Below are positions 8,619 to 16,786 of a stretch of 64,000 nt of DNA, in pieces. Both the position numbers and the translations under genes were made by a program. The notes beneath the pieces are model-generated. The model worked only from the letters and a program-made list of their open reading frames with translations. It was not told the origin of the DNA and ran no database searches. Position 1 is the stretch's first letter. Each line of letters opens with the position of its first letter. Source of the DNA: Paenibacillus woosongensis (GTDB lineage Bacteria; Bacillota; Bacilli; Paenibacillales; Paenibacillaceae); the NCBI RefSeq assembly GCF_030122845.1, contig NZ_CP126084.1, forward strand, positions 3,162,001-3,226,000. The letters are read 5' to 3'.

Positions 8619-9481
8619 TCTTTCACCCGTATCAACGTATTATCGCTCCATATGTTCAAGCTTACCTCGTGCTCCAGAAGGCCGAGCTCGCGAGCATAAG
8701 CGAAATACAAAGCTAATCCAGCCTGCTGTTCTTCGTTAAAATCATAACATAAATTGTTAAAATAATGCCGCCAGTACCGGGGCGTCCCGCCGATTTCCCG
8801 GCACGCCTGATCGACGAGCGGGCTTAAATCGCTGAGGCTGCGGCGCTTGCTTTCTTCGAAAGCAGAACATACCCGCGACAGGAATACTGGATGCTCCTCC
8901 GCAAAAGATTTCTGCACGGCCCACACCGCAAAGGTCATTCCGTACCCCGTCCATCTTTTCCAGACTTCCCCTAAATCGGTCACAATATAATTATGATCCC
9001 GCCAGGACGCTTCAATCGCGTGGTCACCGATCAGCAAAGCCGCATCGCTGCTCTCCATCATCACGTCCAGGTTCGGCTCGCTGTCCCAGTAGGTCGGCTT
9101 GCCGCCGTAGGCCTTCTCCATAATAATCTTCAGCAGATTAACTGAGGTCGCAGACGTATTGGTCAGAGCAATAACGCCATTGCGGATCTCCTGCGGGGGT
9201 TTCCTGGAGAATAAAAGAATGGAGTTCACGGGGCCGTCCGAGCTAACGGACAGTCCCGGAAGCAGCCAGAACCGTTCCCAGCCCAGTCCGAAGGCAAACG
9301 AGGATACCGGCGCGATATCGAGCGACCCGCTCAGCATGCCCCGGTTCAGCAGCGAAGGCACCTCCGTTACGAGGCTAGGACTGCCGGGCAGCATATTCGT
9401 ATCGAAATAATGAAATACAGGCCAGACGTTGCTGTACTTAATCCGTCCAATCAAGACGTCGTCATTGTTCCTGTTCTTCAC
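8615..9481 (-). CDS. mqnA: Chorismate dehydratase of the futalosine menaquinone pathway
   Basis: The predicted reaction is loss of water from chorismate to 3-enolpyruvylbenzoate, the first committed step of the futalosine route. Family features are IGRIKYSNVWPVFH at the N-terminus, ELDIAPVSSF-like GSLDIAPVSSFAFG, LLPGLSVSSDGPVNSILLFS, LTNTSATSVNLLK and AALLIGDHAI. The GTG at 9481 is chosen because GGGGGGAG lies six bases upstream; the longer TTG start at 9517 has no such site. It overlaps the ubiX homologue by 20 bases. The MqnA and MqnD families resemble each other; the SSDGP and NTSATS signatures favour MqnA. Confidence 0.85.
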   Translation of the reverse strand: MKNRNNDDVLIGRIKYSNVWPVFHYFDTNMLPGSPSLVTEVPSLLNRGMLSGSLDIAPVSSFAFGLGWERFWLLPGLSVSSDGPVNSILLFSRKPPQEIRNGVIALTNTSATSVNLLKIIMEKAYGGKPTYWDSEPNLDVMMESSDAALLIGDHAIEASWRDHNYIVTDLGEVWKRWTGYGMTFAVWAVQKSFAEEHPVFLSRVCSAFEESKRRSLSDLSPLVDQACREIGGTPRYWRHYFNNLCYDFNEEQQAGLALYFAYARELGLLEHEVSLNIWSDNTLIRVKE

Positions 9482-10094
9482 GTTGCTCCCCCCATCTGGT
9501 AAACAGATTATGTTCAATTCTCAAGCTGTCTAGTACTTTACCAACCAAGAAAGAGACCAGGTCATCGATATTCTGCGGGCCGAAATAAAATGCCGGCATG
9601 GCCGGAAGGATCCGAACTCCAAGCTTGGCCAGCTTCAGCATGTTCTCCAGATGAATCGCATGCAGCGGCGTTTCACGCGGAACTAGAATGAGCGGCCGTC
9701 CTTCTTTCAGCATCACGTCCGCCGCACGGGTCAGCAAATTATCCGACGCGCCGTGGGCGATTCCGGAGAGAGTCCCCATCGAGCACGGCATGACGACCAT
9801 GCCGTCTACCAAATAAGAACCACTGGCGATCGTTGCACCGATATCGGCGATCGGATGATAAATGTACTGCCCCGAGAAACCCGCAAAGTGCTCTTGCAGG
9901 ACCGCTTCACGGTCCGATGTATTCCAGCCGAGCTCCTCTTTGATGACCCGCCAGCCTGCATTCGTAATGACAAGATGCACGTCAAATCCCAGCTGCAGCA
10001 GGGACTGTACCAATTTCACGCCATAAATCGAGCCGCTGGCACCCGTTATGCCGACGACCATCCCTTTTCGTCTCTCAGTGCTGCTGCCCATCAA
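9462..10094 (-). CDS. ubiX: UbiX-family flavin prenyltransferase
   Basis: Makes prenylated FMN, the cofactor of UbiD-type decarboxylases. The 210-residue product shows GITGASGSIYGVKL (FMN binding), VVMPCSMGTLSGIAHG and LVPRETPLHAIHLENMLKL, which are strong family signatures. In this operon it most likely serves a UbiD-like decarboxylase (MqnL type) of the late futalosine pathway; no UbiD gene is in the window. It overlaps the prenyltransferase upstream by 4 bases. Confidence 0.92.
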   Translation of the reverse strand: MMGSSTERRKGMVVGITGASGSIYGVKLVQSLLQLGFDVHLVITNAGWRVIKEELGWNTSDREAVLQEHFAGFSGQYIYHPIADIGATIASGSYLVDGMVVMPCSMGTLSGIAHGASDNLLTRAADVMLKEGRPLILVPRETPLHAIHLENMLKLAKLGVRILPAMPAFYFGPQNIDDLVSFLVGKVLDSLRIEHNLFTRWGEQREEQEQ

Positions 10095-10963
10095 TAGTGC
10101 CGCACCACCAAATCAATCAAGGTGAACGAGAACACCACGATGCTGAGGACGCCGTTCATCAGGAAGAAGGACGTCTGCAACCTGCTGAGATCGCCTGGCG
10201 AAACGATGTAATGCTCGTAGAATAAAATCAAATAAGCGATAATCATTCCGGCGATGTACCACCAGCCAAGATCGCTGAGCAGCAGCAGAGCAATAAAGCC
10301 GACAGCGGTGATGATATGAAACGCCTGGGCAATCTTCAGTGAAGCCGCCACCCCGAATCGAACCGGGATAGAATACAGTCCCTCCGTCTTGTCAAATTCG
10401 ACATCCTGACAAGCATACACAATATCGAAGCCAGCCACCCAAAACGTCACGGTAGCAAACAGGATCATAGCGGTCAGATCCACCTTACCTGTCACAGCAA
10501 CCCAGCCGCCAAGCGGAGCCAGCGCGATCGTCAAGCCCAGCACGACATGGCAGAGCCAGGTAAATCGCTTCGTATAGGAGTACAGCACCAGCATGACGAC
10601 GGCAATCGGCAGCAGCTTCATGGCCAGCGGATCCAGCTTGGCCGCAGCCCAGAACAGCAGGGCAAACGACACGATAATAAAAATGACGACTTCCCCGATC
10701 TTGAGAAGTCCGGCAGGGATCGCCCGATTCGCCGTCCGGGGGTTCTTCTTGTCACTCACCCGGTCGATGAGCCGGTTCAGCCCCATAGCAGCGCTTCTCG
10801 CTCCGAACATCGCCAGCAGCACCCAGCCGATCTGCCCCCATGACGGGAAAGTCTGATGAATCATGACCGAGCCGAGCAATGAGCCCATAAAGGCAAAAGG
10901 CAGGGCAAATACGGTATGTTCAAATTTGATCATCTGTAAAAAAATAATAGCTTTTCTAAACAT
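10091..10963 (-). CDS. mqnP: UbiA-family polyprenyltransferase, likely MqnP
   Basis: Integral membrane enzyme that attaches the polyprenyl chain to an aromatic quinone precursor. The 290-residue protein has about eight hydrophobic segments and both polar motifs of the family: NRLIDRVSDKKNPRT (N-x3-D-x3-D) and YACQDVEFDKTEG (Y-x3-D-x3-D). The ATG at 10963 follows AAAGGAG; an upstream in-frame start would add 14 residues. The neighbours mqnA, ubiX, menG and hepST point to the futalosine prenyltransferase MqnP instead of ubiquinone UbiA or MenA. That assignment is inferred from context. Confidence 0.85.
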   Translation of the reverse strand: MFRKAIIFLQMIKFEHTVFALPFAFMGSLLGSVMIHQTFPSWGQIGWVLLAMFGARSAAMGLNRLIDRVSDKKNPRTANRAIPAGLLKIGEVVIFIIVSFALLFWAAAKLDPLAMKLLPIAVVMLVLYSYTKRFTWLCHVVLGLTIALAPLGGWVAVTGKVDLTAMILFATVTFWVAGFDIVYACQDVEFDKTEGLYSIPVRFGVAASLKIAQAFHIITAVGFIALLLLSDLGWWYIAGMIIAYLILFYEHYIVSPGDLSRLQTSFFLMNGVLSIVVFSFTLIDLVVRHY

Positions 10964-11681
10964 GAGGCGTCTCCTTTGTTCCGATATGTAAGGCGGCGAC
11001 TCCACCCGTTAAAGGATACGCTTCGACCTTCTGCAGGCCGGTTTCCCGGAAAATCTGAGCCAGCTCGTCCCTTCCCGGAAAAGCGGCTAGCGAATCAGGC
11101 AGCCATTTGTACTGCTCATAGCGTTTGGCGAACAGCTTGCCAAGCAGCGGCATCAGCTTTTGGAAATAGAAATAATAAATTCCCTTAAACGGCTGCCAGG
11201 TCGGCTTGGACATTTCCAGGCAGACAACCATGCCTCCTGGCTTGACCACCCGCTGCATTTCGCGAAGCACCTGATACAGATCAGGCACGTTACGCAGGCC
11301 GAAGCCGATCGTGGCATATTGAAAGGTATTATCCTCGTACGGAAGCTCCATCGCATTGCCCTGCACGAGCGAGATGCGATCGCTTAACCCTCGTTCATTC
11401 ACCTTGCGGCGGCCAAACTCCAGCATGTTCTCGCTGAAATCCAGGCCAGTTATTTGTCCTCCGCTGGCCTCGGCCATGCTGATGGTCCAATCGCAGGTAC
11501 CGCAGCAAAGATCGATTGCCGTATCCCCCGGCGACATATTCATCTTCGCCATCGTAAATTTGCGCCAGGCCTTATGCCGCCTGAAGCTGATAATATCGTT
11601 CATGATATCGTATTTCGGAGCGATGCTCTCGAACACCGAATGGACAAACTGCTCCTTCGGTCCTGAGGTAGAATTGCTCAT
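10956..11681 (-). CDS. menG: Demethylmenaquinone methyltransferase
   Basis: Last step of menaquinone synthesis: SAM-dependent methylation of demethylmenaquinone. The 241-residue protein has the Ubie/MenG patterns VFESIAPKYDIMNDIISF, GLDFSENML, NAMELPYEDNTF and IGFGLRNVPD. One oddity: motif I reads DLCCGTCDW, with Cys63 where the family usually has the second glycine of GTGD. The translated codon is TGC, so this is real in the given sequence. The location between hepS and hepT is as in B. subtilis. Confidence 0.95.
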   Translation of the reverse strand: MSNSTSGPKEQFVHSVFESIAPKYDIMNDIISFRRHKAWRKFTMAKMNMSPGDTAIDLCCGTCDWTISMAEASGGQITGLDFSENMLEFGRRKVNERGLSDRISLVQGNAMELPYEDNTFQYATIGFGLRNVPDLYQVLREMQRVVKPGGMVVCLEMSKPTWQPFKGIYYFYFQKLMPLLGKLFAKRYEQYKWLPDSLAAFPGRDELAQIFRETGLQKVEAYPLTGGVAALHIGTKETPHV

Positions 11682-11695
11682 AGTCGTCTGTCACC

Positions 11696-12562
11696 TTACC
11701 CTTCCTGCATTGCACGCCGCTGCGACGATAGCGCCGCACGAAATGGTTCGACAATCGCAGCCAGCTCGGACCGCTCCTTGTCCCCCTTTAGTTCCTGAAC
11801 GAGCGCTTGAACCCGCTCTACGGATTGATGCAGCTTGTGAACGAGCTGCTCGTTCACGTCGTATTTGGCCAGAAGCGAAGACCACTCCCTCCGGTCGACC
11901 TTGCGCCGTGAAATGGCTTCCTTGTCCTCGGCCGTACCCGTTTCCATAATCCGCAAATAAGCGAAGCCTTGGCGTTCCTCCGGCAGCATGCTGCTAGACT
12001 TCATTTCACCAAGCACGACCTCGCAGCGGCTAAGCTCAGCCAGCAGCAATCTCCACAGATTTTGCAGCGGCTTGTCCATCAGATGGGAGAACGATTGGAA
12101 CAAGCCCATCTTGATTTGTGTGCATTCCTTCAAATATTCTTCCGTAGGCAGAAGCTTCTTTAGCTTGTTGTAGAGCCCAACCTTCAGCCGGTTGACTTCG
12201 CAAATCGCAGTGCTCATGGAAGACACCAGTTCAATTTGTCCCGCCTTCGCGAGCAGCTCATAAAACAGGCTGCTGAAATAATCGCCCGCCAGTACCTTAA
12301 GCTGGCGGGATCGCATGCTCCGCTCCTCCTTGCAAGTCGAGTCGACATCGATCATGTCATGCGTGTCGAGCCCGATCTGTACGAGAAAAGCCGCCAGTGC
12401 GGAGGTCTCATGCGCCCGAATTTTGCTGCTGTCACGGATGTTTAGAAACATATAAAGCAAACGAACACGGGCAACCGGATATTCCGGTAGCGCCGTGTGG
12501 TTGGTAATCATGTCGTATCCGACATATTTATGTGCCATTTCAGTTATGCGATAAGGTTTCAT
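11696..12562 (-). CDS. hepS: Heptaprenyl diphosphate synthase component I
   Basis: Non-catalytic partner of HepT that sets chain length in the two-component heptaprenyl diphosphate synthase. The 288-residue, mostly helical protein lacks DDxxD motifs. It has the HepS-like TSALAAFLVQIGLDTHDMID, VLAGDYFSSLFYELLAKAG and LPTEEYL segments. It opens the hepS-menG-mqnP-ubiX-mqnA-hepT operon, with genes tightly packed or overlapping. In B. subtilis hepS follows mtrB directly; here one hypothetical gene lies between. Confidence 0.9.
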   Translation of the reverse strand: MKPYRITEMAHKYVGYDMITNHTALPEYPVARVRLLYMFLNIRDSSKIRAHETSALAAFLVQIGLDTHDMIDVDSTCKEERSMRSRQLKVLAGDYFSSLFYELLAKAGQIELVSSMSTAICEVNRLKVGLYNKLKKLLPTEEYLKECTQIKMGLFQSFSHLMDKPLQNLWRLLLAELSRCEVVLGEMKSSSMLPEERQGFAYLRIMETGTAEDKEAISRRKVDRREWSSLLAKYDVNEQLVHKLHQSVERVQALVQELKGDKERSELAAIVEPFRAALSSQRRAMQEG

Positions 12563-12639
12563 CCTCTGCCTCCGAGCCGCTAATACTGACAGTCTCTTCT
12601 GAATGATGGTTAATTCAAAGAGATGTCACAATCCTGTCT

Positions 12640-12670
12640 ATTATAGCATATGTTATTTCGCCGCGCACAA
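12640..12670 (-). promoter_or_regulatory. Probable promoter of the hepS operon
   Basis: A perfect TATAAT on the minus strand (12645-12640) lies 78 bases before hepS. The only -35-like hexamer is TTGTGC (12670-12665), at a long 19-base spacing, so the -35 assignment is weak. Confidence 0.5.
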
Positions 12671-12713
12671 GATACGGCGCTTATTTCGCAATAAAATATA
12701 AGTCTTCGCAAGT

Positions 12714-13256
12714 CTATCGGATCATCGTCTTCCACAGACTTGTTTCCGTAACCCTGAACCAGCGTTTCAGCTCATGGCTTAATTCCCGGTTGCCCCGGGT
12801 CCGCAGCTCCTCAAGGGCATCCCTGGGCCACTCCCCCCGGCGCACATCCGCAGCCAGCAGCAAGTATTTATTTCCGAGCCACCTGTCCTCCGCTATGAAC
12901 CGCACCAGCAGGCGATGCACGTTGCTCGTACCTGCAAAGGCGCGATCAATGGCTTGAGCAAGTCCTTGATACAGTCTGTCCGGTTGATCGGCCCCTTCCG
13001 TAATCCTGAAATCAAGCGACAACACACTTCCGCTCAACTCGACCTTGGCAACGGGGACAAGCAGCGTCCAGGCGATCAGCTCATCGACTAGATTATCATG
13101 ATTCAGCTCCACAGGCTGCTCATGCTTGTCGAGCAGAGCTGCATTGGCCGGGGCGGCCTCGCCTGCCTCTCCGCCAAGCCAAGATACGGCCGCCAACAGG
13201 ACGGCACAGCCCATCGAAATCAGCAGCGCCTGTACAATAATGGTAGTACGCTTCAT
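12714..13256 (-). CDS. Hypothetical membrane-anchored or secreted protein
   Basis: A 180-residue product with an N-terminal hydrophobic stretch (about residues 8-26, AALLISMG to VSWLGG region) after MKRTT, consistent with a signal anchor or signal peptide. The rest is soluble, with a basic C-terminus. AGGGAG stands before the ATG. It lies between mtrB and hepS, with no counterpart in the B. subtilis locus. I do not recognise a family and assign no function. Confidence 0.75.
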   Translation of the reverse strand: MKRTTIIVQALLISMGCAVLLAAVSWLGGEAGEAAPANAALLDKHEQPVELNHDNLVDELIAWTLLVPVAKVELSGSVLSLDFRITEGADQPDRLYQGLAQAIDRAFAGTSNVHRLLVRFIAEDRWLGNKYLLLAADVRRGEWPRDALEELRTRGNRELSHELKRWFRVTETSLWKTMIR

Positions 13257-13324
13257 GAGGCATTCTCCCTTGGTTTTTGACCTGGTTATATTCTGCCCTA
13301 TATGGTCTATACCCCATTGTACAA

Positions 13325-13348
13325 TTAAAAAAAGCAGGCTATGCCTGC
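13325..13348 (-). terminator. Terminator after mtrB
   Basis: Minus strand GCAGGC-ATA-GCCTGC followed by TTTTTTTAATT, starting 10 bases after the mtrB stop. A clean, short intrinsic terminator that makes mtrB the end of its unit. Confidence 0.9.
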
Positions 13349-13358
13349 AAAATCAAAA

Positions 13359-13619
13359 TCATTCTTCCGTATCAATTCTGCCGTGCTTGGTCATAACGAC
13401 AGCTTTACCTCTAATTTTCACCGCCGACGTATGGTCGGTAAATTGGGCGATGAGCACCTCGCCCTTGTCCAGCTTCTCCGTATGATGGAAGCGCGTGTCC
13501 TTGCCACGGGTAAGCCCGATGACCTGCACGCCCTGCTCCTTCGCCTTCACGACGAAATAATCGCCGTTATTTACGTTTCGCTCTTCCCCGCTGCCGGCAC
13601 TCTGATTGTGCTGATCCAT
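13359..13619 (-). CDS. mtrB: Tryptophan RNA-binding attenuation protein (TRAP)
   Basis: Ring-forming regulator that, when loaded with tryptophan, wraps target RNA around 11 KKR clusters. The 86-residue protein has the full TRAP core: [46 protein letters not shown]. The RNA-binding triad of B. subtilis TRAP (Lys37, Lys56, Arg58) corresponds to Lys52, Lys68 and Arg70. The N-terminus is about 13 residues longer than in B. subtilis. GGGAGG lies 11 bases before the ATG. It follows hbs with no folE (mtrA) between. Its obvious target is the trp leader at 4210-4263; trpG, not in this window, may be another. Confidence 0.95.
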   Translation of the reverse strand: MDQHNQSAGSGEERNVNNGDYFVVKAKEQGVQVIGLTRGKDTRFHHTEKLDKGEVLIAQFTDHTSAVKIRGKAVVMTKHGRIDTEE

Positions 13620-13679
13620 CCTGTGCGATTCCTCCCATCGGATAAATACACTGAAGAACTACATCCATCCGTCCCTTAA

Positions 13680-13717
13680 AAGAAAAGGCCGTGAACAAGC
13701 GCCCACGGACTTTTTAC
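13680..13717 (-). terminator. Terminator between hbs and mtrB
   Basis: Minus-strand arms AAAAGtCCGTG and CACGGcCTTTT surround about 10 bases and run into TTTTCTTTT. It would end the abundant hbs message and reduce read-through into mtrB, about 60 bases further on. Confidence 0.75.
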
Positions 13718-13739
13718 CAGAGAAGATATGTAGAAATCT

Positions 13740-14015
13740 TTATTTAATTCCGTCTTTGAGCGCTTTACCTGGTTTGAATGCAGGAATTTTGCTCGCAGGG
13801 ATTTCGATTTCCTCTCCTGTTTGCGGGTTGCGTCCTTTACGGGCGGAACGTTCGCGAACTTCAAAGTTGCCAAAACCAACCAGTTGTACTTTGTCGCCGT
13901 TTTGCAGCGCCGTGGAGATCGCCTCAAATACAGCGTCAACCGCTTTAGCTGCGTCTTTCTTGGAAAGCTCCGTGCTCTCAGCAACTTGGTTCACCAAATC
14001 GGATTTATTCATCAA
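13740..14015 (-). CDS. hbs: DNA-binding protein HU
   Basis: Histone-like dimeric protein that bends and compacts DNA. The 91-residue product begins [21 protein letters not shown] and carries the arm region [22 protein letters not shown] followed by the [17 protein letters not shown] end, the standard HU fold. In B. subtilis hbs follows spoIVA; here a three-gene ABC transporter is placed between them. Confidence 0.97.
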   Translation of the reverse strand: MMNKSDLVNQVAESTELSKKDAAKAVDAVFEAISTALQNGDKVQLVGFGNFEVRERSARKGRNPQTGEEIEIPASKIPAFKPGKALKDGIK

Positions 14016-14195
14016 AACTCACCTCCCCGTTCAAAAATACATCACTCTGATATTCTGTGTTTCCGTTTTACCGCAGAATATACGTTATTCTACATTATTA
14101 CTGGATATTTGCCCAGCAAAAGTTCATTTGGCCGCAGCCGTCAGAGGCGCGGAACAAACTTATAGTAATACAGCCCATCTAGAATTTCAAGTTTT

Positions 14196-15182
14196 TTAAG
14201 TCCTAGACCGGTTCAGCACGTAAAATGTGATCGACAAAGCAAGCACTAGTACCGAGCCCTTCACGATATCATGCGCGAAATATTGGACGTTCATCATGGT
14301 CAGTCCGTTAACGAGTACGCCGATGAGTACCGAGCCAATAAAAGTGCCGATAATGTTCGGTTTGCCCGCGCCGAAGACGGAAAAGCCGACAAAAGTGGCG
14401 GCAACTGCCTCCATCAGTAGAGGAGCTCCTGCGTCGATTTGTCCCGAACCGACCCGCGAAGCGAAGAGCAGTCCGCCAATGGCCGCAAATACGCCGGACG
14501 CCATGTAGGCGAACATCCGCACTTTCTTCACCTTGATCCCCGACAGTCTTGCTGCTTCCTCGTTGCCCCCGGTGATATAGATTTGCCGGCCATATTTGGT
14601 CCGGGTCAGAAACAGATGAACGACGATCACGAAAAAGATGAGCAGAATGACGCTGATCGGAATCCCAAGGAACTCCCCCTGTCCCAGCAGCAGGAAGGTT
14701 TTATCCATTTTGCCCGCCGCTTTGCTTCCGTCCGGGAATTGCATATTGTTGTAGATCGTATACCCTTGGGCATACGTTTTCTGGATTCCCGCGACGATAT
14801 ACATCATGGCCAAGGTCGCCAGCAAATCTGGAATTCTCATTTTGATGATTAGAAAAGCATTCAAGAGACCGATCAAAGCCCCGATTAATAGCGGAAAAAT
14901 AATCACAACATAAAGCGGCATCTGATACCAGATCATCAGCGATGCCGAAACGACTGTAGTTAGCGAAATCGTTGATCCTACGGATAAATCGAAGCCATCT
15001 ACGGCCAGTGACAGCGTAACGCCAATCGCTACAAAAGTCACGATTGCGATCGAATTCAGAATGTCGCTTAAATTGCTGTAAGTGAAAAAGTAAGGCAGTC
15101 TCATCGAGAAAAAGGCGATGACCGCCAATACGACCGTTATCGTTCCATACCGGAACGTTACATTCATCAATCTGTCTTTCAC
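14196..15182 (-). CDS. Sugar ABC transporter permease, RbsC type
   Basis: Membrane channel of a CUT2-class importer. The 328-residue protein has eight or more hydrophobic segments and the RbsC-like pieces AIGVTLSLAVDGFDLSVGSTISLTTVV, GLLNAFLIIKMRIPDLLATLAMMYI, GGNEEAARLSGIKVKKVRMFAYMASG and a C-terminal NGLTMMNVQYF. GNEEAARLSGI is the usual contact loop for the ATPase. It overlaps the ATPase gene by 4 bases. Substrate cannot be told from sequence; a monosaccharide, polyol or nucleoside are all possible. Confidence 0.9.
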   Translation of the reverse strand: MKDRLMNVTFRYGTITVVLAVIAFFSMRLPYFFTYSNLSDILNSIAIVTFVAIGVTLSLAVDGFDLSVGSTISLTTVVSASLMIWYQMPLYVVIIFPLLIGALIGLLNAFLIIKMRIPDLLATLAMMYIVAGIQKTYAQGYTIYNNMQFPDGSKAAGKMDKTFLLLGQGEFLGIPISVILLIFFVIVVHLFLTRTKYGRQIYITGGNEEAARLSGIKVKKVRMFAYMASGVFAAIGGLLFASRVGSGQIDAGAPLLMEAVAATFVGFSVFGAGKPNIIGTFIGSVLIGVLVNGLTMMNVQYFAHDIVKGSVLVLALSITFYVLNRSRT

Positions 15183-16717
15183 AAATTTTCCTCCCGTCCA
15201 CCGCTTGCAAAGTACATCATCTTCTCCAGGGTAGCCTCGCTGCGCGGCATTATAGCCGCAATTCTGCCGTCATAAAGCACGGCGATCACATCCCCGATCC
15301 CCAGCCCTTCGTCAAGTTCGCTCGTCAAATACAGCACGCCTTTCCCCGCAGCTGCCAATTGTCCGATAATACGAAAAATATCGCTCTTCGCCCCGATGTC
15401 GACCCCTTTAGTCGGCTCGTCGAACAGAATAATATCCGCTTCTTTCTCCAGCCATTTGCCGATAGCCACCTTCTGCTGGTTTCCTCCGCTCAAATATTTC
15501 ACAGGCAGCTTGGCCGAAGCCGTCTTAATGCCCAGCGAGGAAATTGTGCGCTCGGCAAGGCTCCGCTCCCGGCTGCCGGAAATGAAGCTGAAACGGCTGA
15601 TCCGATTGAGCAAAGGCAGGCTGATATTGCGCTCCACAGACTCCTCCATGACGATTCCCTGCTTGCGACGCTCTTCGGGCACGCTGACGATACCTGCAGC
15701 AATGGCATCCGCCGGCTGCTTGAACAGCATCCTGCGGCCCCCCATGCAAATCTCCCCGCCGTCCGGACGGTCCGCCCCGGCAAGCATTCGGGCGATTTCC
15801 GTCTTGCCGGCGCCAACCAGGCCGACGACGGCCACGATTTGCCCGCTGCGCACCGTCAGATCGACGCCTTTGACTTTGCGGCCCTGACGCAGCCCGTTAA
15901 CGCTTAGAACGATGTCGCCGATCTCGGCAGGAACCTTGGGAAACTCTTCCGCAAAGCTCTTCCCCAGCATTTGCGCAACCAGCTCCTCCATGCTCAAAGC
16001 GCCGACCGGTCCGGAATGCACCTTTGTTCCGTCCCGCATCACCGTGACATAGTCAGCATGCTCCATCACCTCGGGCAAGCGGTGAGTTATAAAGACGCAT
16101 GCCGTCCCCCGATGTTTTAGCTCGCTTAATATGCGAAAAAAAGTATCCGCCTCCGAGCCGCTAAGCGGAGCCGTAGGCTCGTCGAAAATAATGACCTTCG
16201 CATCCTGCCTGACAATCCGTGCGAGCAGCACCATCTGCTTTTCAGCAATAGTTAAATCGGCAACCTTTCTTTTGACAGGAATATCTACTTGAAGCGATGC
16301 CAGTATTTGCTCCGCCTCTTGCGCCTGGCGCCTAGGACTGATCCACGCCTTGCCGTCCGAGGCTCCAATCGCATCCAGCATAACGTTCTCCGCGACCGTA
16401 AGTTGGGGAACGAGACTGGCGTCTACCTCCTGATAGACGCAATGGATGCCGAGCCGCTTCGCATCTGCAGGCGATTTATGCTTCACGACCCCTCCGTCCA
16501 GCAGCATTGTCCCTTCATCGTACTCGTAGGCCCCCGCCAAAATTTTCATCAACGTGCTCTTGCCTGCTCCGTTCGCACCGAGCAGCGCATGCACCTCTCC
16601 GCCTCTTAAGCCGAAATCGACGCCGCGAAGAGCCGAAATGCCAGCGAACGACTTTGTAATCCCTTTCATCTGCAGCACATACTGTTCTTCCGTTTCTTTT
16701 ATTGCCGATGTCGCCAA
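15179..16717 (-). CDS. Sugar ABC transporter ATP-binding protein, RbsA type
   Basis: A 512-residue protein with two fused nucleotide-binding domains. The first has Walker A GANGAGKS, DLTIAEKQMV as signature region and VIIFDEPTAPLSG. The second has GLVGAGKTE, YLSGGNQQKVAIGKWL and IILFDEPTKGVDIGAKSD. The first signature (LTIAEKQ) is degenerate, which is normal in this family. It is preceded by a partial terminator that separates it from the binding-protein gene. Confidence 0.92.
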   Translation of the reverse strand: MATSAIKETEEQYVLQMKGITKSFAGISALRGVDFGLRGGEVHALLGANGAGKSTLMKILAGAYEYDEGTMLLDGGVVKHKSPADAKRLGIHCVYQEVDASLVPQLTVAENVMLDAIGASDGKAWISPRRQAQEAEQILASLQVDIPVKRKVADLTIAEKQMVLLARIVRQDAKVIIFDEPTAPLSGSEADTFFRILSELKHRGTACVFITHRLPEVMEHADYVTVMRDGTKVHSGPVGALSMEELVAQMLGKSFAEEFPKVPAEIGDIVLSVNGLRQGRKVKGVDLTVRSGQIVAVVGLVGAGKTEIARMLAGADRPDGGEICMGGRRMLFKQPADAIAAGIVSVPEERRKQGIVMEESVERNISLPLLNRISRFSFISGSRERSLAERTISSLGIKTASAKLPVKYLSGGNQQKVAIGKWLEKEADIILFDEPTKGVDIGAKSDIFRIIGQLAAAGKGVLYLTSELDEGLGIGDVIAVLYDGRIAAIMPRSEATLEKMMYFASGGREENL

Positions 16718-16734
16718 CTAACAGCACTCCCTTA

Positions 16735-16763
16735 TTCAAAAAAGCGCGCCCTCCGGCGCGCCT
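16735..16763 (-). terminator. Partial terminator within the ABC transporter operon
   Basis: Minus-strand arms GGCGCGCC and GGCGCGC with a short loop, followed by TTTTTTG. It lies between the binding-protein gene and the ATPase gene. Such a structure commonly lets the binding protein be made in excess over the membrane components. Confidence 0.75.
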
Positions 16764-16786
16764 TTCGCATTTTACAGCCCTAGCTC

